Source: Cyathus striatus | Lineage: Eukaryota > Basidiomycota > Agaricomycetes > Agaricales > Nidulariaceae | Length of the DNA stretch: 64,000 nucleotides | NCBI GenBank assembly: GCA_025738555.1 | Contig: JAOVFP010000020.1 | Location: 1-64,000, forward strand | Direction of reading: 5' to 3' | Made by a program: the position numbers and the translations under genes | Shown here: positions 48,910 to 59,897 of the stretch, one piece after another | Position numbering within the stretch: position 1 is the first letter of the stretch | Layout: the number at the start of each line of letters is the position of its first letter | Notes under the pieces: generated by a model | What the model was told of the DNA's origin: nothing | Database searches by the model: none | The model's input: only the letters and a program-made list of their open reading frames with translations

Positions 48910-51473
48910 ATGTCTTTCAAGAATATAGCACTCTATCCTCCAAATCCAAATTCTGCTCGAGGGGTATCTACCAAGCTCGCGACCAGTAAAGACAAGCTAG
49001 TGTACGCCACTGGAAAGGCTATCATCGTGCGTCTTTCACGCGTCCTCCAATGACGAGACGTGTGGCTGACATACATAATTTTTAGATCCGCGATCTTAAG
49101 GTGCGATCGTTGTCGTTTCTGTAGTCGCTGTGATCCTTACACTGTATGAAATGAAATATAGAACCCTGCTCAAGCAAAGGTCTTTACTGGACATGCCCAG
49201 AACACAACTGTAGCGCGTTTTTCTCCGTCAGGATATTACTGCGCGTCCGCCGATGTTACTGGTACTGGTTAGTTGAACCCCTCCCCCTTGATGTTGTCAT
49301 CACGCAATTTATCGCTGCGTCGTAGTGAAAGTATGGGATACGGTTGGTGAAGACCAGATCGTGAAGGGAGATTATAAAGTTATTAGTGGGAGGATGTGCG
49401 GTCAATTTCGGTCCCTTCGCGGCGTTTGTTGGCTGATCCATCAACATTAGCAATGATCTATGTTGGGACGGAGAGAGCAAGCGTATTATTGCAGTCGGAG
49501 ATGGAAGAGACAAGTGAGCACCAAGCATTGTCCTGGTAGCCGCAGAACCTAAACAATATCATGTAGATTTGGACGCGCGTTCATGATGGATACTGGAGCT
49601 TCTACGGGAGATATCATCGGTCATTCCAAGGTTATAAATACTGTTTTCTGGACCACGTCCTTTGTGGCTTATAGCTTTGCTAGACCCTCAACGCCGTGTC
49701 TATTCGTCAGCAAAGACCATTCAAAGCTGCTACTGCCGGAGACGACAACACCATTATCTTCCATACTGGTATGTTTGTCTTTTAATCATAACTGGAGTCT
49801 ATGCTAATACATTACTGTTAGGCGTTCCTTTTAAATTTGAGAAGGTAAGCACGATTTTGTTGTACACTTTATAAATGATTTTAAACTTTTGTAGATCATC
49901 AAAACCCACAAAAAGTTCGTTCAAGATGTTCAATATGCACCATCGGGTGACAACTTCGCCAGCGTTGGATCTGATTTCAAGCTTTTCGTCTATGATGGCA
50001 AGACCGGGGACGTGAAAACAGACATTACAGATAGCCCCCATAAGGGCAGCATTGTATGTATCCTTAGTAATGTGTTTTTCTCAGTCTTGCTTATAGATAT
50101 TTGTAAGATGGCATGCGCTTGGAGTACAGACAGCAAGTCTATTGTCACTGCCTCCGCAGATTGCACAGTAAAACTCTGTAAACTAAATTCATTCTGACCT
50201 TTATGAAGTAGCTCAACATCGCTGTTCAGGGGATGCGGAAGCTCAGAAAGCCGTTAACACGTGGACGGTTGGAGCTGGAGTTAACTATCAACAAGTTGGT
50301 GCTACCTGGAGTGGAGAACAGGACATCGTCTCTTTGTCTCTGTTCGGTACTCTCAATATCTTTGACTCCAGGATCGCAGATAAACCAAGTAGGATCTTCA
50401 ACGTTGGTAACGTCTTATATTACTATGCGTTTCTTATCATTCACGGAATATACAGGCTCCACAGAAGGCCGTTAACGCCATTGCGCAAGTGTCATCAGAC
50501 ACTTTCCTTGCAGGATGTGCAGATGGGCGTGTGCTATCATATTCTGCCGAAGAGTCGACTCTTCTGCAAGGAGAGACGCACTCCAACTACGTTTCTGGGC
50601 TTGCTACATCTCCAACAGATGGAAAGATCTATTCAATTGGTTATGACGATAAGGTCAGGGAAATTGAAGCTGGAGGACAAAGCTTTGTGTGCGTTTTTAT
50701 ATATATAAAATTGGATTGGTTACTTGGCTGATGTTTATAGACCCGCGTCTGTTTCGACTTCCTCTCAGCCTAAGGCTATTACAGTCGCAAGCGACTCTAC
50801 AGTCTTTGTCGTTGAGCAGGGCATCATAGAGGGCTTTCGCTCGAATCAGAAGGTTCTCGAGCATAAGCCAAAGTATGTTCCCAGTGCAATTGCGACTACA
50901 GGGAATCTTGTGGCAGTCGGCGGAGAGGTATTGTCCTGCGTGCCTGTCTACGAGTGATTCTGACAGTGGATGAAATTATAGGATCAGAAGGTCCACCTGA
51001 ACGAATGGAATGGCAAGGAGTTGAAGGAGGTTGGCGTTCTTGGGGCTAACGGAGGCATATCAGCAGCATCATTCTCTCCAGACGGCAAGTACTTGGTTGT
51101 TGGTGATGTAAGTATCGTATACTATCCTTCTTGCATTGACTCTGCCTTATCATATATAATGCAGACAACTGGCCGTCTCGTGCTTTACGACCCCAAAGAG
51201 AAGACCACAGTTACCTCTCGATGGTCATTCCACAGTGCACGCGTCAATTCTTTAGCTTGGACTCCTGACTCCCAACATATCGCATCTGGCTCGTTGGATT
51301 CTTACATTTATATTTGGAGTATCAAGCGCCTGATGAAGAATATCCCGATCAAACTCGCACATCCTGGAGGTGTCAACGGTGTCCTGTGGAAAGAGGATGG
51401 AAAGACTCTGGTTTCATCGGGAGCAGATGGCTGCGTCCGCACATGGGAGATTTCCTTCCATCCTCCAGCATGA
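48910..51473 (+). CDS. aip1: Actin-interacting protein 1 (WD40)
   Basis: Cofilin partner that speeds severing and disassembly of actin filaments at cortical patches and hyphal tips (Aip1/WDR1 family: two seven-bladed propellers). The gene has about a dozen short introns; start MSFKNIALYPPNPNSARGVS at 48910. Conserved blocks after splicing: VFTGHAQNTTVARFSPSGYY, ASADVTGTVKVWDTVGEDQI, VISGRINDLCWDGESKRIIA, FGRAFMMDTGASTGDIIGHS, TLNAVSIRQQRPFKAATAGD, FVQDVQYAPSGDNFASVGSD, ADCTVKLWDAEAQKAVNTW, VNSLAWTPDSQHIASGSLDS and the end SSGADGCVRTWEISFHPPA. The spliced length is close to 600 residues, normal for the family. Several donors are weak (GTTGGT, GTGCGG), so exact exon edges near 49390 and 50400 should be treated as likely and not certain. 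Confidence 0.9.
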
Positions 51474-51727
51474 TGAGAATTTCGAATAACAAGTCTAAGC
51501 TGAAAACAATGGAATTTGGTAAAGGAAATAAGGGAGTCGAGGAAGCGTCATTCAACATATAGCCACAAATGTATACACGTAGTCTCATATACAATATATC
51601 ACACTGTAGAACCCTACAGAGCAGGGTAAATGAAGCAGAGCGGAGCGTATAGATAATATAGATGGCCAGTCCAAAATATACAATTAAACAGGAAAAAAGG
51701 TCGCTAGAAACCCACAAATATTCACAC

Positions 51728-52772
51728 TTAAGCCATTTCTACATCCTGAATACCGTTACTTGCTGATGATTCAGCAGCAGGGGCAGGGAGAGTCGTTTCT
51801 ATGTCGGTATTACCCATAATGGCATCCAACTCCTTGTCGAGCTCTTCTGCGGTAGGTTGCTTCTTCGGAGCCCTGGCGGGACGAGGTGCACGTAGCGGCC
51901 TTGAGCGAATGGGACCTACATTTCCTCTGCTAAAGCCAACATTAAACCTACAATACGAAAAAAAAAAAAAAAGTAGGTTGGAGACTTACTTTGAGCGCGT
52001 AGGCTTAACACCACTATCATCCTGTGCAAGTCGATCGAGAAGCGCGGGTTTCTCTATCCTATTGATGAGCGATGTCGGGACACTTGCAGAGCGGCGCGAG
52101 GTTCTAGGTGGAGGCATCGTATCGTATTGAATTGTCATAGGTTGTTCTAGGTAACAAGCAGCCAGTAGTCAGTTCACAGCCGAGAAAATTTCGCAGACCA
52201 CGAAACAGGAGGAAAGAGAGCATTACCCTTCGCCATAATACCATCGAATTGATTTTTGGCCCTTGTCGCTTCGGCGGCGGTTTCGTAGGTGATGATTGCG
52301 GTGCCAGTAGATCGGCCACTGCGGTCATACTTGTAGAATTGAATAAATGGAAAGAAATCCGATAGTTTGGTTGGCATTTCGTTCTCAAATGTAGGTGAAG
52401 CGCTGGGGCTAGTCGTACCCTGATTAATGGCTCGCGAACGAGCGTGCCTATTTGGCCAAATATCCGCTATAAATCATGTTGAGTGAAAAATGAGAAGAAG
52501 TAACAAGAAACACGCACTGTAAGATCTTTAGGCGTGATCTCGTAATGCAAGTTTGAGACCAATAGTTTGCTATTGGGGACCGAGGCCCTTGCGGAGGGTT
52601 GTCTTGCTGGTCTTTCATTACCAATGGGTGCCTTATCGTGTAGCCACATTCCATCAGCATCCCCACGAGAAGGACGCTAAAAGTCCATGCTTGAGTGAAA
52701 AACGCCAGTGAAAAGTGGTGTTTGAATACTGACGCTGTATGGCTTGCGAACACCGGATCTAAAGGCAGACAT
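51728..52772 (-). CDS. yra1: mRNA export adaptor Yra1/ALYREF
   Basis: RNA-binding adaptor of the TREX complex that couples transcription and splicing to nuclear export through Mex67 and Sub2. Start MSAFRSGVRKPYS at 52772. The RRM reads SKLLVSNLHYEITPKDLT, then after an intron FGQIGTLVREPLIR and, after another, YDRSGRSTGTAIITYETAAE with ATRAKNQFDGIMAKG. A short loop PMTIQYDTMPPPRTSRR leads to an Arg/Gly-containing segment (GNVGPIRSRPLRAPRPARAP) and the Sub2/UAP56-binding motif TAEELDKELDAIM near the C-terminus, which then ends NGIQDVEMA at 51728. An intron at 51951-51990 carries a run of 15 A on the + strand, that is a T-rich tract near the acceptor. The fit to ALYREF is good: one central RRM with short conserved motifs at the C-terminus. 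Confidence 0.87.
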
Positions 52773-53110
52773 TGCTGACGAAGATAAAAAATAAAAAGCA
52801 GGAAGAAAAAGAGGAGTAGAAAAGTTCTTTGTGTGAGTGTTGGTTTGGTTTGTGAAGAGCGTTATGAAGCAAGGTGTGTGCACAGGTTCAAGGCAATTTG
52901 TCAAATACAAGTGAACAAAGCCGCCGGCTCCGGACGGAGTTTAAATTCCAAGTTCAGCCAGACCCCGCACCGGGCCGTCGGCCGGAATCGTACTTGTATC
53001 ATTTCAAAGTTACTTACTATCAATGCCTTACTGAAAGATTTTCTGGGTGACAGAATAGAGCTGATAAATTATATAGAGCGGTATATATGTAGCGTAAAAA
53101 CATAACCAAG

Positions 53111-53922
53111 TTAGAACGGAAGTTTGGGAGACTTGACTGTCTTAGGTGGCCTAAGGGGATTTGGTCTTCTCTTCTTGTACCACTGTGAAAAGTGCAATTG
53201 GTCAGTGGCGTATAATTTCTGTAGAAGCAGACGTGAACACTTACACTCTTGTAGCGCTCAATTCTAGCATCCATGTCACGAAGAAGAACTGCTTGTCTCT
53301 TCTCCCTGCTCTCCTTGACTCGCTCCCACTTGTGACCCTTGAACATGCGTGTCTTGCCCGCGTACAGACGAATTCCGAGTTCTGCACCGGCAACACTTTT
53401 CTCTTTGAATTCGCCATGCCACGCAATCGGCGATTTCCAAAAGTTGTCCTCAACATCCGCAACCTCCTCCTGTTCTATCGGCTCTAGCTTTGCAGTGAAC
53501 AATTCCGCCTCATTCGCCTCGTTTGTCGAGGAAGGCTCCGTAGACAGTATAGACTCGGAATCTTCCTCTTTCTTGAGGCTTTCGTTACGTTCGGTAAATT
53601 TAACACCAGCCTTCGTCAACTCCTCCTTGAGCTGGGACATGGGATTCTTGGGACCTGGCGGTAATAGGTGCAACAAGCCAGCTTCCTTTGCTTGCTTCAC
53701 GAGCTCAGCTTGCCGTCTCAGGGAGTATTTGGGAGGTATCCAGCTTCCTTTCCTGATGTCCTTCACAGGAAGAAAGGGATTCGGAAGACTGAGCTCGGCG
53801 TTGAGAGGTACAACGCCTGAGGCAGGAGGGAGAGGCCCGAAGCGGAGTAGATGGGAACGAAGTCCGTTAATTTCATGGATACGAAATTTCTTGATAACAT
53901 GGGCAGTGGAAGAGGCAGACAT
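53111..53922 (-). CDS. mrpl25: Mitochondrial large ribosomal subunit protein mL59 (Mrpl25 type)
   Basis: Fungal mitoribosome protein. Conserved segments: VIKKFRIHEINGLRSHLLRF, NPFLPVKDIRKGSWIPPKYS, LRRQAELVKQAKEAGLLHLL, PPGPKNP, then LYAGKTRMFKGHKWERVKES. The last exon (about 53111-53180) continues WYKKRRPNPLRPPKTVKSPK. The ATG at 53922 (MSASSTAHVIKKF) is preferred because the family begins close to this helix; the frame stays open upstream to 54048 and that 42-residue extension could be an alternative leader, but yeast Mrpl25 has no such piece. The acidic insert ESLKKEEDSESILSTEPSST between the halves varies in the family. mL59 is divergent from the next gene. Confidence 0.75.
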
Positions 53923-54360
53923 AGCGGACGTCGAGACCACGCCAAATGAGATTTGGTCAATGCTCGCGCCGCGTGACAAGTTACGAAGACCACTGGCAAA
54001 CTTTTTCGAACTGTCTTCGGAAGACGCGATGAATTTGTTTGTCAACAACCAATGGAATAAACAAAGCGGTTATTTCATCGCAAGTCCAATTGAAATAAAC
54101 CCTACTACCTAAAAAGGTAGTGGGAGTTTAATTCTAAAGGTTTTCATTTTATTTCAATAATGGGGTATTGTAATTTACTTTACAATCAAATATCACGACA
54201 AAGGCTAGCTAAGCTTGATAATAATATCGAAGCTTTGCCAGGATCTGATATCGATTGCCGTTCGACTTACTCATGCCGCTGAAGTCGCTCTGGATAGCCA
54301 TCCATCGACACTTGAACTTAGCTTGAACAACAACCCTTCGAATCGTCGATACCGGAAATC
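53923..54360. other. Divergent promoter region, mL59 and TENA-like gene
   Basis: AT-rich around 54120-54260. A short direct or inverted TAGGTAG/CTACCT pair sits at 54104-54120. Should hold both promoters. Confidence 0.45.
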
Positions 54361-55130
54361 ATGAAACTAACTAACCACTTGATTTCACTCCCCACCACAC
54401 CAGTATACAATTCTGCAATCAACCACCCTTTCCTGTGTTCTGCAGGGGCAGGCACACTTCCTCCTGCTCGACTTGCACTATGGCTCTCCCAAGATAGGAT
54501 ATACGCTGCCCACGCCTACCCAAAATTCATTGGAAAGCTCATTTCGCAGATTCCATTTGAACATACTCATGACATCGCATCACAGGAAGAACAGGACAAC
54601 CAGCGTATCTTTAGAGTATTGGTATACTGCCTCCAAAACATTGTACGAGAAGTTGGTTTCTTCAAAGATACCGCCGATCGCTGGGGTCTGGACATGGAAG
54701 GCTGGAAGGAAAGGAAGGGAACTAGAGACTATACCGCAGAGATGGCAAGAGTTAGTGAAAAAGGAATCAAAGATGGACTGGTATTTCTGTGGGCCATGGA
54801 GCGCGTAAATATCCCTGGGGATTACCTTGATATTCTACTTCCTGATCTTCATCCCCTTAGGTTTATCTTGATGCGTGGACCTTTGTCCAGTCTCAGCTCA
54901 AGCTGAACTCCGCTCCTCCTGACTCAGCCTTAAGCTCATTCGCTTCCAACTGGAGCAGTCCTGAGTTTGTCGAGTTTGTTGACGATCTTGCTAAGCTGGT
55001 AGATAACTTGAAGATTGCTCCTGGAAGCGAGTCATGGAAGAGGGCCGAAGCAATTTGGGCTCGCGTCATAGAACTCGAAGAAAGGTTCTGGCCTGTGGAA
55101 GGTGAAGAGATGAAGATGAGAGATGTTTGA
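54361..55130 (+). CDS. TENA/THI-4 or heme-oxygenase-like protein
   Basis: All-helical protein of the TENA/THI-4 (thiaminase II) and heme-oxygenase superfamily; in fungi some members salvage thiamine pyrimidines, others have no known substrate. Two exons give about 235 residues: AGTLPPARLALWLSQDRIYA, HAYPKFIGKLISQIPF, IFRVLVYCLQNIVREVGFFK, RWGLDMEGWKERKGTRDYTA and, after the intron, YLDAWTFVQSQLK with VEFVDDLAKLVDNL and AEAIWARVIELEERFWPVEG. The LWLSQDRIYAHAY-type helix and the C-terminal FW motif fit the family. The catalytic Cys of bacterial TenA is not evident, so a pure thiaminase role is uncertain. The exon join was confirmed by frame (ERVYLDAWTF). Confidence 0.75.
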
Positions 55131-55665
55131 AATCCGCCTCCGCCCCGCCCCAAGTGAGCTCTGGGCATACAGTGCATTTTTTGTTTATGTCATTGACTAA
55201 TGCTCTCAGCCGTATTAGTACGGGCCTCGTCACAGTGTTATTTTTAGACACGCTCTAAATACCACTTGTTGCACTTCTATCTTCGTATCCTTTTGCTCTT
55301 TCGGTCAACGTGCGACTGCGTATGCTCCATACTCCAACGCTCTCCACTCTCCGACGGCGTTGTGGGGTAAAACAAGTTGGCTTTGTTATTATGTAAGAAG
55401 GCCCATCTAAGCACACCAAGGCCACCTGACGTCATCATCTCCTGACGTTCTGCGCTCTAGCGGAGTGGCTGCTCCGCTTTATGTGCGTCACTTGCTGTTA
55501 CGGTTTATAGTACAGGTATTTTACTCTACAGGACTATGGTATAAAAAGGAGATCGATTCCATGGCTCAGAATTCATAATACATATCAACTCACCAAATCT
55601 TCAAACGACTTTAGTATCTTCACGAAACCAATTTTTACTTTGTTTATAACTACTTGACATTCATA
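55131..55665. promoter_or_regulatory. Promoter of the CsbD-like gene with TATA box
   Basis: A good TATA box (TATAAAAAG) lies at 55540-55548, about 120 nt before the ATG at 55666, so a leader of roughly 90 nt is expected. TATA promoters in fungi favour inducible, stress-responsive genes. Confidence 0.6.
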
Positions 55666-56510
55666 ATGCCACTCTTCGGTCACAAGAACAAGAACGTATG
55701 TTCATGACTGATGTGTATTAGTTCCTTCGACTCGTCTGACTTCGTTATCTCCAGCATGATACCACCTCTCACACAGACAGACACGCCATGGGCACTGGTG
55801 CTACCGGTGCTACCGGTGCAACTGGCGTAAACCGCGGAACTGGCGCTGCAGATACTGGTAACTTTGCCCCAACTACAGGCGTCGGCAGGCACGACAACCT
55901 CGCCCACACTGGTGCTGGGCACACCGGTGGATACAATGAGCCTGGATATAGCAATAACGTGGTCAGTATTTTACTCGCGGACTTTGCTTAGCTTAAATGA
56001 AACTAAAGAATATCTGTAGTATGACCAACAACGTCATGGCCTCGATCCAGGAGCCGGCGTCAGTGATCCTTACAGCGTCGCTGGTGTTGGACATGGAAAC
56101 GTCAATGCTCATGGCACTGGCGCATCTGGTATTCCACCAAGTGGTACACTAAATGATCACAACCAATCACGAGGGGGTACCGGCACCCGCATGACCGGTA
56201 AAGTCGAGTCTGCGGTAGGTACTATGCTCGGTAGCAATTCTCTGAAGGCTAAAGGCCTTCAAAAGGAACAGTACGTTTTCATTTCACTACTATTTAAACC
56301 TCGTATGTGATACATTTTTATTGAAATAGGGAAGCGAGTTCTATCAAGCTGCAAGGTCAAGAACTTGCTGAGGCCGAGCGCTTGGAGCGAGAAGCTATAA
56401 TGCGCCGCGAGCGTGCTGTTGGTCATGGTGCGCACCCTGGGAACAGGCACTTGGGTGCTGGAACGAATATTGGCGGTGCTGGCCAGACTGGAACTGGTCC
56501 TTTCAACTAA
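55666..56510 (+). CDS. CsbD-like Gly/Thr-rich stress protein
   Basis: Four exons give roughly 220 residues. The start MPLFGHKNKN joins to HDTTSHTDRHAMGTGATGAT, a Gly/Thr/Ala/His-rich, disordered region. The core RMTGKVESAVGTMLGSNSLK, AKGLQKEQEASSIKLQGQEL and AEAERLEREAIMRRERA is the amphipathic helical pattern of the CsbD-like domain, found in general stress proteins of bacteria and fungi. The C-terminus returns to Gly-rich sequence (HLGAGTNIGGAGQTGTGPFN). The protein is expected to be cytoplasmic and largely disordered; the mechanism is unknown. A TATA box upstream agrees with induced expression. Exon edges: donor GTATGT after KNKN, then introns near 55965 and 56270. Confidence 0.75.
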
Positions 56511-57050
56511 GTAATAGGCGATTGCAACCAAATTAAAGGATGGATATTATGTAGCCTGTAGTACTTCAAACTTGTACAACTTATAGTACTTACTACTTAT
56601 CTTGCGACTTGTCTTCGCGACATAATGAACATTGGGAATTTTTACTACGTAATATGCGAAATTGTTAACGAACGTTTGACTGAACTTCTTACTAGCGACT
56701 CTTTTTTGCAAGTATTTGAAGACCAATTGAAGAGTTTGAAGTTTGTAAATTGAAAATAAACTGTACCAAATTTATTGTTGCTGTCAGGACTTAGTCGGCG
56801 TTAGCTGAAGCCTCCACGTGCACGCGCGCATGTGAGAAGCATTTATTTGCTTATATTTACTGAGATAATATACTGGGTTAGAAAGTATCTTCTCCAAAGA
56901 CAGTCTTAGCAATGGATTTTAACAACACAAACATATAAACTTGAACTGAATTAGTGTGTATAGCATGTATTTCATGATCAGAGCAAAAAATAAGTTGCAT
57001 TGGCAAGATAAATGTTAGTAGATCTAGTATTACTACTAATATAGTAGAAC
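56511..57050. other. 3' flank of CsbD-like gene
   Basis: AT-rich, no gene seen. Leads into the repeat island. Confidence 0.45.
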
Positions 57051-57331
57051 AACTCGTTTTGAATAGAACTCAACAACGGATGCACCGATTTATATGATAT
57101 ATAGAGCAATTTTGCACTACCCGACGAGTGCAATAACGCTCCGAACCCATAATTATTATTTTCGAAGCATAATATGTAAAAGTTGTGATTTTTCAAGTCG
57201 TTTTTTATCTTAATGACAGAAAATAAAAACTCTGGGTTCAGAGCAGTATTTTCCTCAATGTGTAGTGCAAATTTGCTCTATAATCCATGTCTATCCATGA
57301 AGTCATTGAGGACATGTATTCAAAATGAGTT
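57051..57331. repeat. Decayed inverted repeat (fold-back element)
   Basis: Bases 57051-57163 and 57219-57331 are inverted copies of one another (113 nt each, roughly two thirds identical), separated by 55 nt. Matching landmarks are AGAGCAATTTTGCACTAC (57103-57120) against the complement of GTAGTGCAAATTTGCTCT (57262-57279), and CCGAACCC against GGGTTC near the inner ends. It looks like an old MITE or fold-back element. Boundaries are approximate. Confidence 0.6.
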
Positions 57332-57578
57332 TTTCCTGCCAAAATAGCAGGCATTTTTCAAGTTTTGCTATTTAAAACCTTAAAATTATGTATATATTTA
57401 AAACAAGCTCATATATACATTAACTGAACATATATAAATGTACTACATACAGTTTTATGGTGATATAAATGCTGTGGAAAGAGGAGAGTTGATAAAGGTG
57501 CTCAGCTTCAAGTTTCAGAAGGTGTCACATCGCGGCGTGTAACCGGGGATTGGGCATCCCCACTAATTGGAAATCCTG

Positions 57579-58741
57579 TATGAAGTTTCAAGTGTTGAAA
57601 AAGTCGCCGCTGCCATAAATCGGTTGCCGTCGCCGTAAATTGATTGTGCCGCATCTACAACAGTGCCGTATCTAAACTGGATCATTGTAATTGCTTGATA
57701 TTTCTACTCTTTTGGTGTAGTAATAAATATAATATGTGTTACATAGCATGTAGTGCCTTTAGATACCGCTATTCACACTATTTTTTATCTTTTCTCTATG
57801 TTTTTATCATCTGAAACTTAATTCCCATGCTCTTCTCTGCACTCTTCTGCCTTCTGAAAAGGTACTGAGAGTGCCGAATAAATGTTTCAGTTATGTAGCC
57901 CTTTAAATTTCTTGAATACAGAATACAGTACACCCTCTCGATGTATATGCACTGTAGCTACAGAGATGTTTAAGTTGTAAGTCTAGTAGTTTATTATGCT
58001 TATTGCGTGAATATAATACTTTTATGTACACTCACTCTCAATTAGTCTTCATGATTCTTTCCTATAAATTGAGAGTGAACTTGAGTGTGATAAGCATGAG
58101 CATGAACGTGAATATTGTAGAGCCGGCGAGCGTTATTTTCATTACATAATCAGCTGATGCATGTTTGTTTGTGTTCGCGCGCCCACTCTCTCTCTCATTT
58201 TCCCTCCAATGCTGGCACTCCTGCATCGCCCTCAACGCCGCTATTACACAGCAGGACTCAAAATCGTCGGTATCCCATGCTACCAAGTCCTGCTGAATGT
58301 CGCAAAATAGTTTACTGAAGGCCGTCATCACCCTATGTCTCCCTCCCCCAAATTTTACTTTACAGTTTTCTTTCAATTCATTGGTCTGCTCATATTGTTG
58401 CATATATATCCATAGACTCAAATAGGTCATAATGAGTGAGCAAATGCACAATAATTTATGTGTATACTTGCTTCATCGAAACGTGGGAATTCCATCCATA
58501 TTGAGAGAAGATTAGATTGAAGTTCAATTTACATGGTATATACGAGCTTCAATGGTCTTATACAATGTAATTATGAGAAATTTATGTGAATAGTATGTAA
58601 TGACATCGGAAAAGTACAGAAAAGATGGAATTTTGAGGCTACAGTCTGGATATGGCACCTTGTAGATATGGCACAATCAATTTACAGCGATGGCAGCTGA
58701 TTTATGGCAGCGGCGACTTTTTCAACACTTGGAACTTCATA
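57579..58741. mobile_element. Non-autonomous DNA transposon with about 100-bp terminal inverted repeats (element A)
   Basis: Left arm 57579-57679 and right arm 58643-58741 are inverted copies (about 88 per cent alike by eye); almost all differences are transitions. The arms begin TATGAAGTT at the outside. Flanking direct repeat AATCCTG (57572-57578 and 58741-58747) looks like a 7-8 bp target duplication with one base ambiguous at the junction. The interior (about 960 bp) is AT-rich and has no transposase; a leftward 129-codon frame at 58062-58451 (KVKFGGGRHRVMTAFSKLFC) is of unknown origin. Confidence 0.7.
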
Positions 58742-58756
58742 ATCCTGCCCCAGCCC

Positions 58757-59882
58757 CAGTCTCCTTCCCAGACCCTATGGGAGGTCTCTCTACTAGAGCA
58801 GTACACAATTCTTATTCCGAGTTAAAGGGGAATAGATTATGTCTTGTGATATTTATCTCACGTTCCACTTTAGGCTGTTCGAAATTTGAACCTTAATTCA
58901 GTGAGACCTCCCAGAGGGTCTGGCACAAAACATATACAAATAACATAGCCACTTGATGGCTGACACTCTGATTTTCATTCTGAGACTGAAATACATTTGT
59001 TCAGGGGCATCCAGAAAAATGTTTGTGTGGGGTTGTCGCTCAGTGCGAAGTCATGGTCACGTCACATGTCGACACCAATGAGTCAGTCACCAGAGCTCCC
59101 CACTTTCTATATGCCTGCTGTCCCCTTTGAAGATTACATCTGAGCCAAAACTATGTGTATATTCAATGTTCATCCATGCTTGTGGCAAATAAAGGTTGTA
59201 CAGGCAATTTTCAAACGTGATGGCGACATTATATCAATTGCTGGAACTGGAATGGGCAAGATACTGACGTTCTGGATGCCTCTACTCTTCCATCCCGCTA
59301 GCAGTATGCAATTTGTTGTTACACCTTTGAACATTCTTGGCAAGCAGAATGTTGAGTCGCTGAGGAAGGCTGGAATGAGAGGTATTTTCATTGGAAGGGA
59401 CACAGTGACACAGGAGAACTTCCGGGTGAGTGCTAATAGTAACCACTAATGCAATCTGAGGGTTGGATAAAATGAATAAGAGGAATTCTGAGAGTGTCGT
59501 ATTGTGACGAGAGAAGATCAAACAGATTTCCGTGAAGAGAGCTTCATTCATGGTCATCATGTGATGTAGATAATATAAAAGATTGTGTTATCATGATAAC
59601 TATTACCGTGGTTCCCTTGATATGCACTCCTGCATTTGGAAGAGGCATTTTGAGCTCCAAAGTTAGTGGCATTCATGGCAGTCAGCACAACCCTTCTATT
59701 TGTATATGTTTTGTGCCAGACCCTCTGGGAGGTCTCACTGAATTAAGGTTCAAATTTCGAACGGCCTAAAGTGGAACGTGAGATAAATATCACGAGACAT
59801 AATCTATTCCCCTTTAACTCGGAATAAGAATTGTGTACCGCTCTAGTAGAGAGACCTCCCATAGGGTCTGGGAAGGAGACTG
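58757..59882. mobile_element. Mutator-like non-autonomous element with captured helicase fragment (element B)
   Basis: Terminal inverted repeats of 186 bp (58757-58942 and 59697-59882) differ at only three positions. The ends read CAGTCTCC. A perfect 9-bp target duplication CCCCAGCCC flanks the element at 58748-58756 and 59883-59891. A 9-bp duplication and long TIRs are the hallmarks of Mutator-like elements. Each arm is itself partly palindromic: GACCCTATGGGAGGTCTC at 58771-58788 pairs with GAGACCTCCCAGAGGGTC at 58903-58920. The interior carries a piece of a RecQ-like helicase gene, so it resembles a Pack-MULE. No transposase is present; movement would need an autonomous partner elsewhere in the genome. 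Confidence 0.85.
59153..59449 (+). pseudogene. RecQ/DEAD-like helicase fragment inside element B
   Basis: A frame of 98 codons encodes the Q-motif to motif Ia part of a RecQ-type helicase: CLWQIKVVQAIFKRDGDIIS, then AGTGMGKILTFWMPLLF (Walker A), and VVTPLNILGKQNVESLRKAG. The essential Thr after the Walker A Lys is replaced by Ile (GKI in place of GKT), consistent with a single C-to-T change. The rest of the helicase core is missing and frames close soon after, so it is non-functional. Related helicase copies are abundant in Agaricomycete genomes. Confidence 0.8.
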
Positions 59883-59897
59883 CCCCAGCCCAGTGCC

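Noticed and set aside
53923..54048. 42-residue N-terminal extension of mL59 as a mitochondrial presequence
   Set aside because: It contains several acidic residues and yeast Mrpl25 has no comparable leader; a start at 53922 is preferred.
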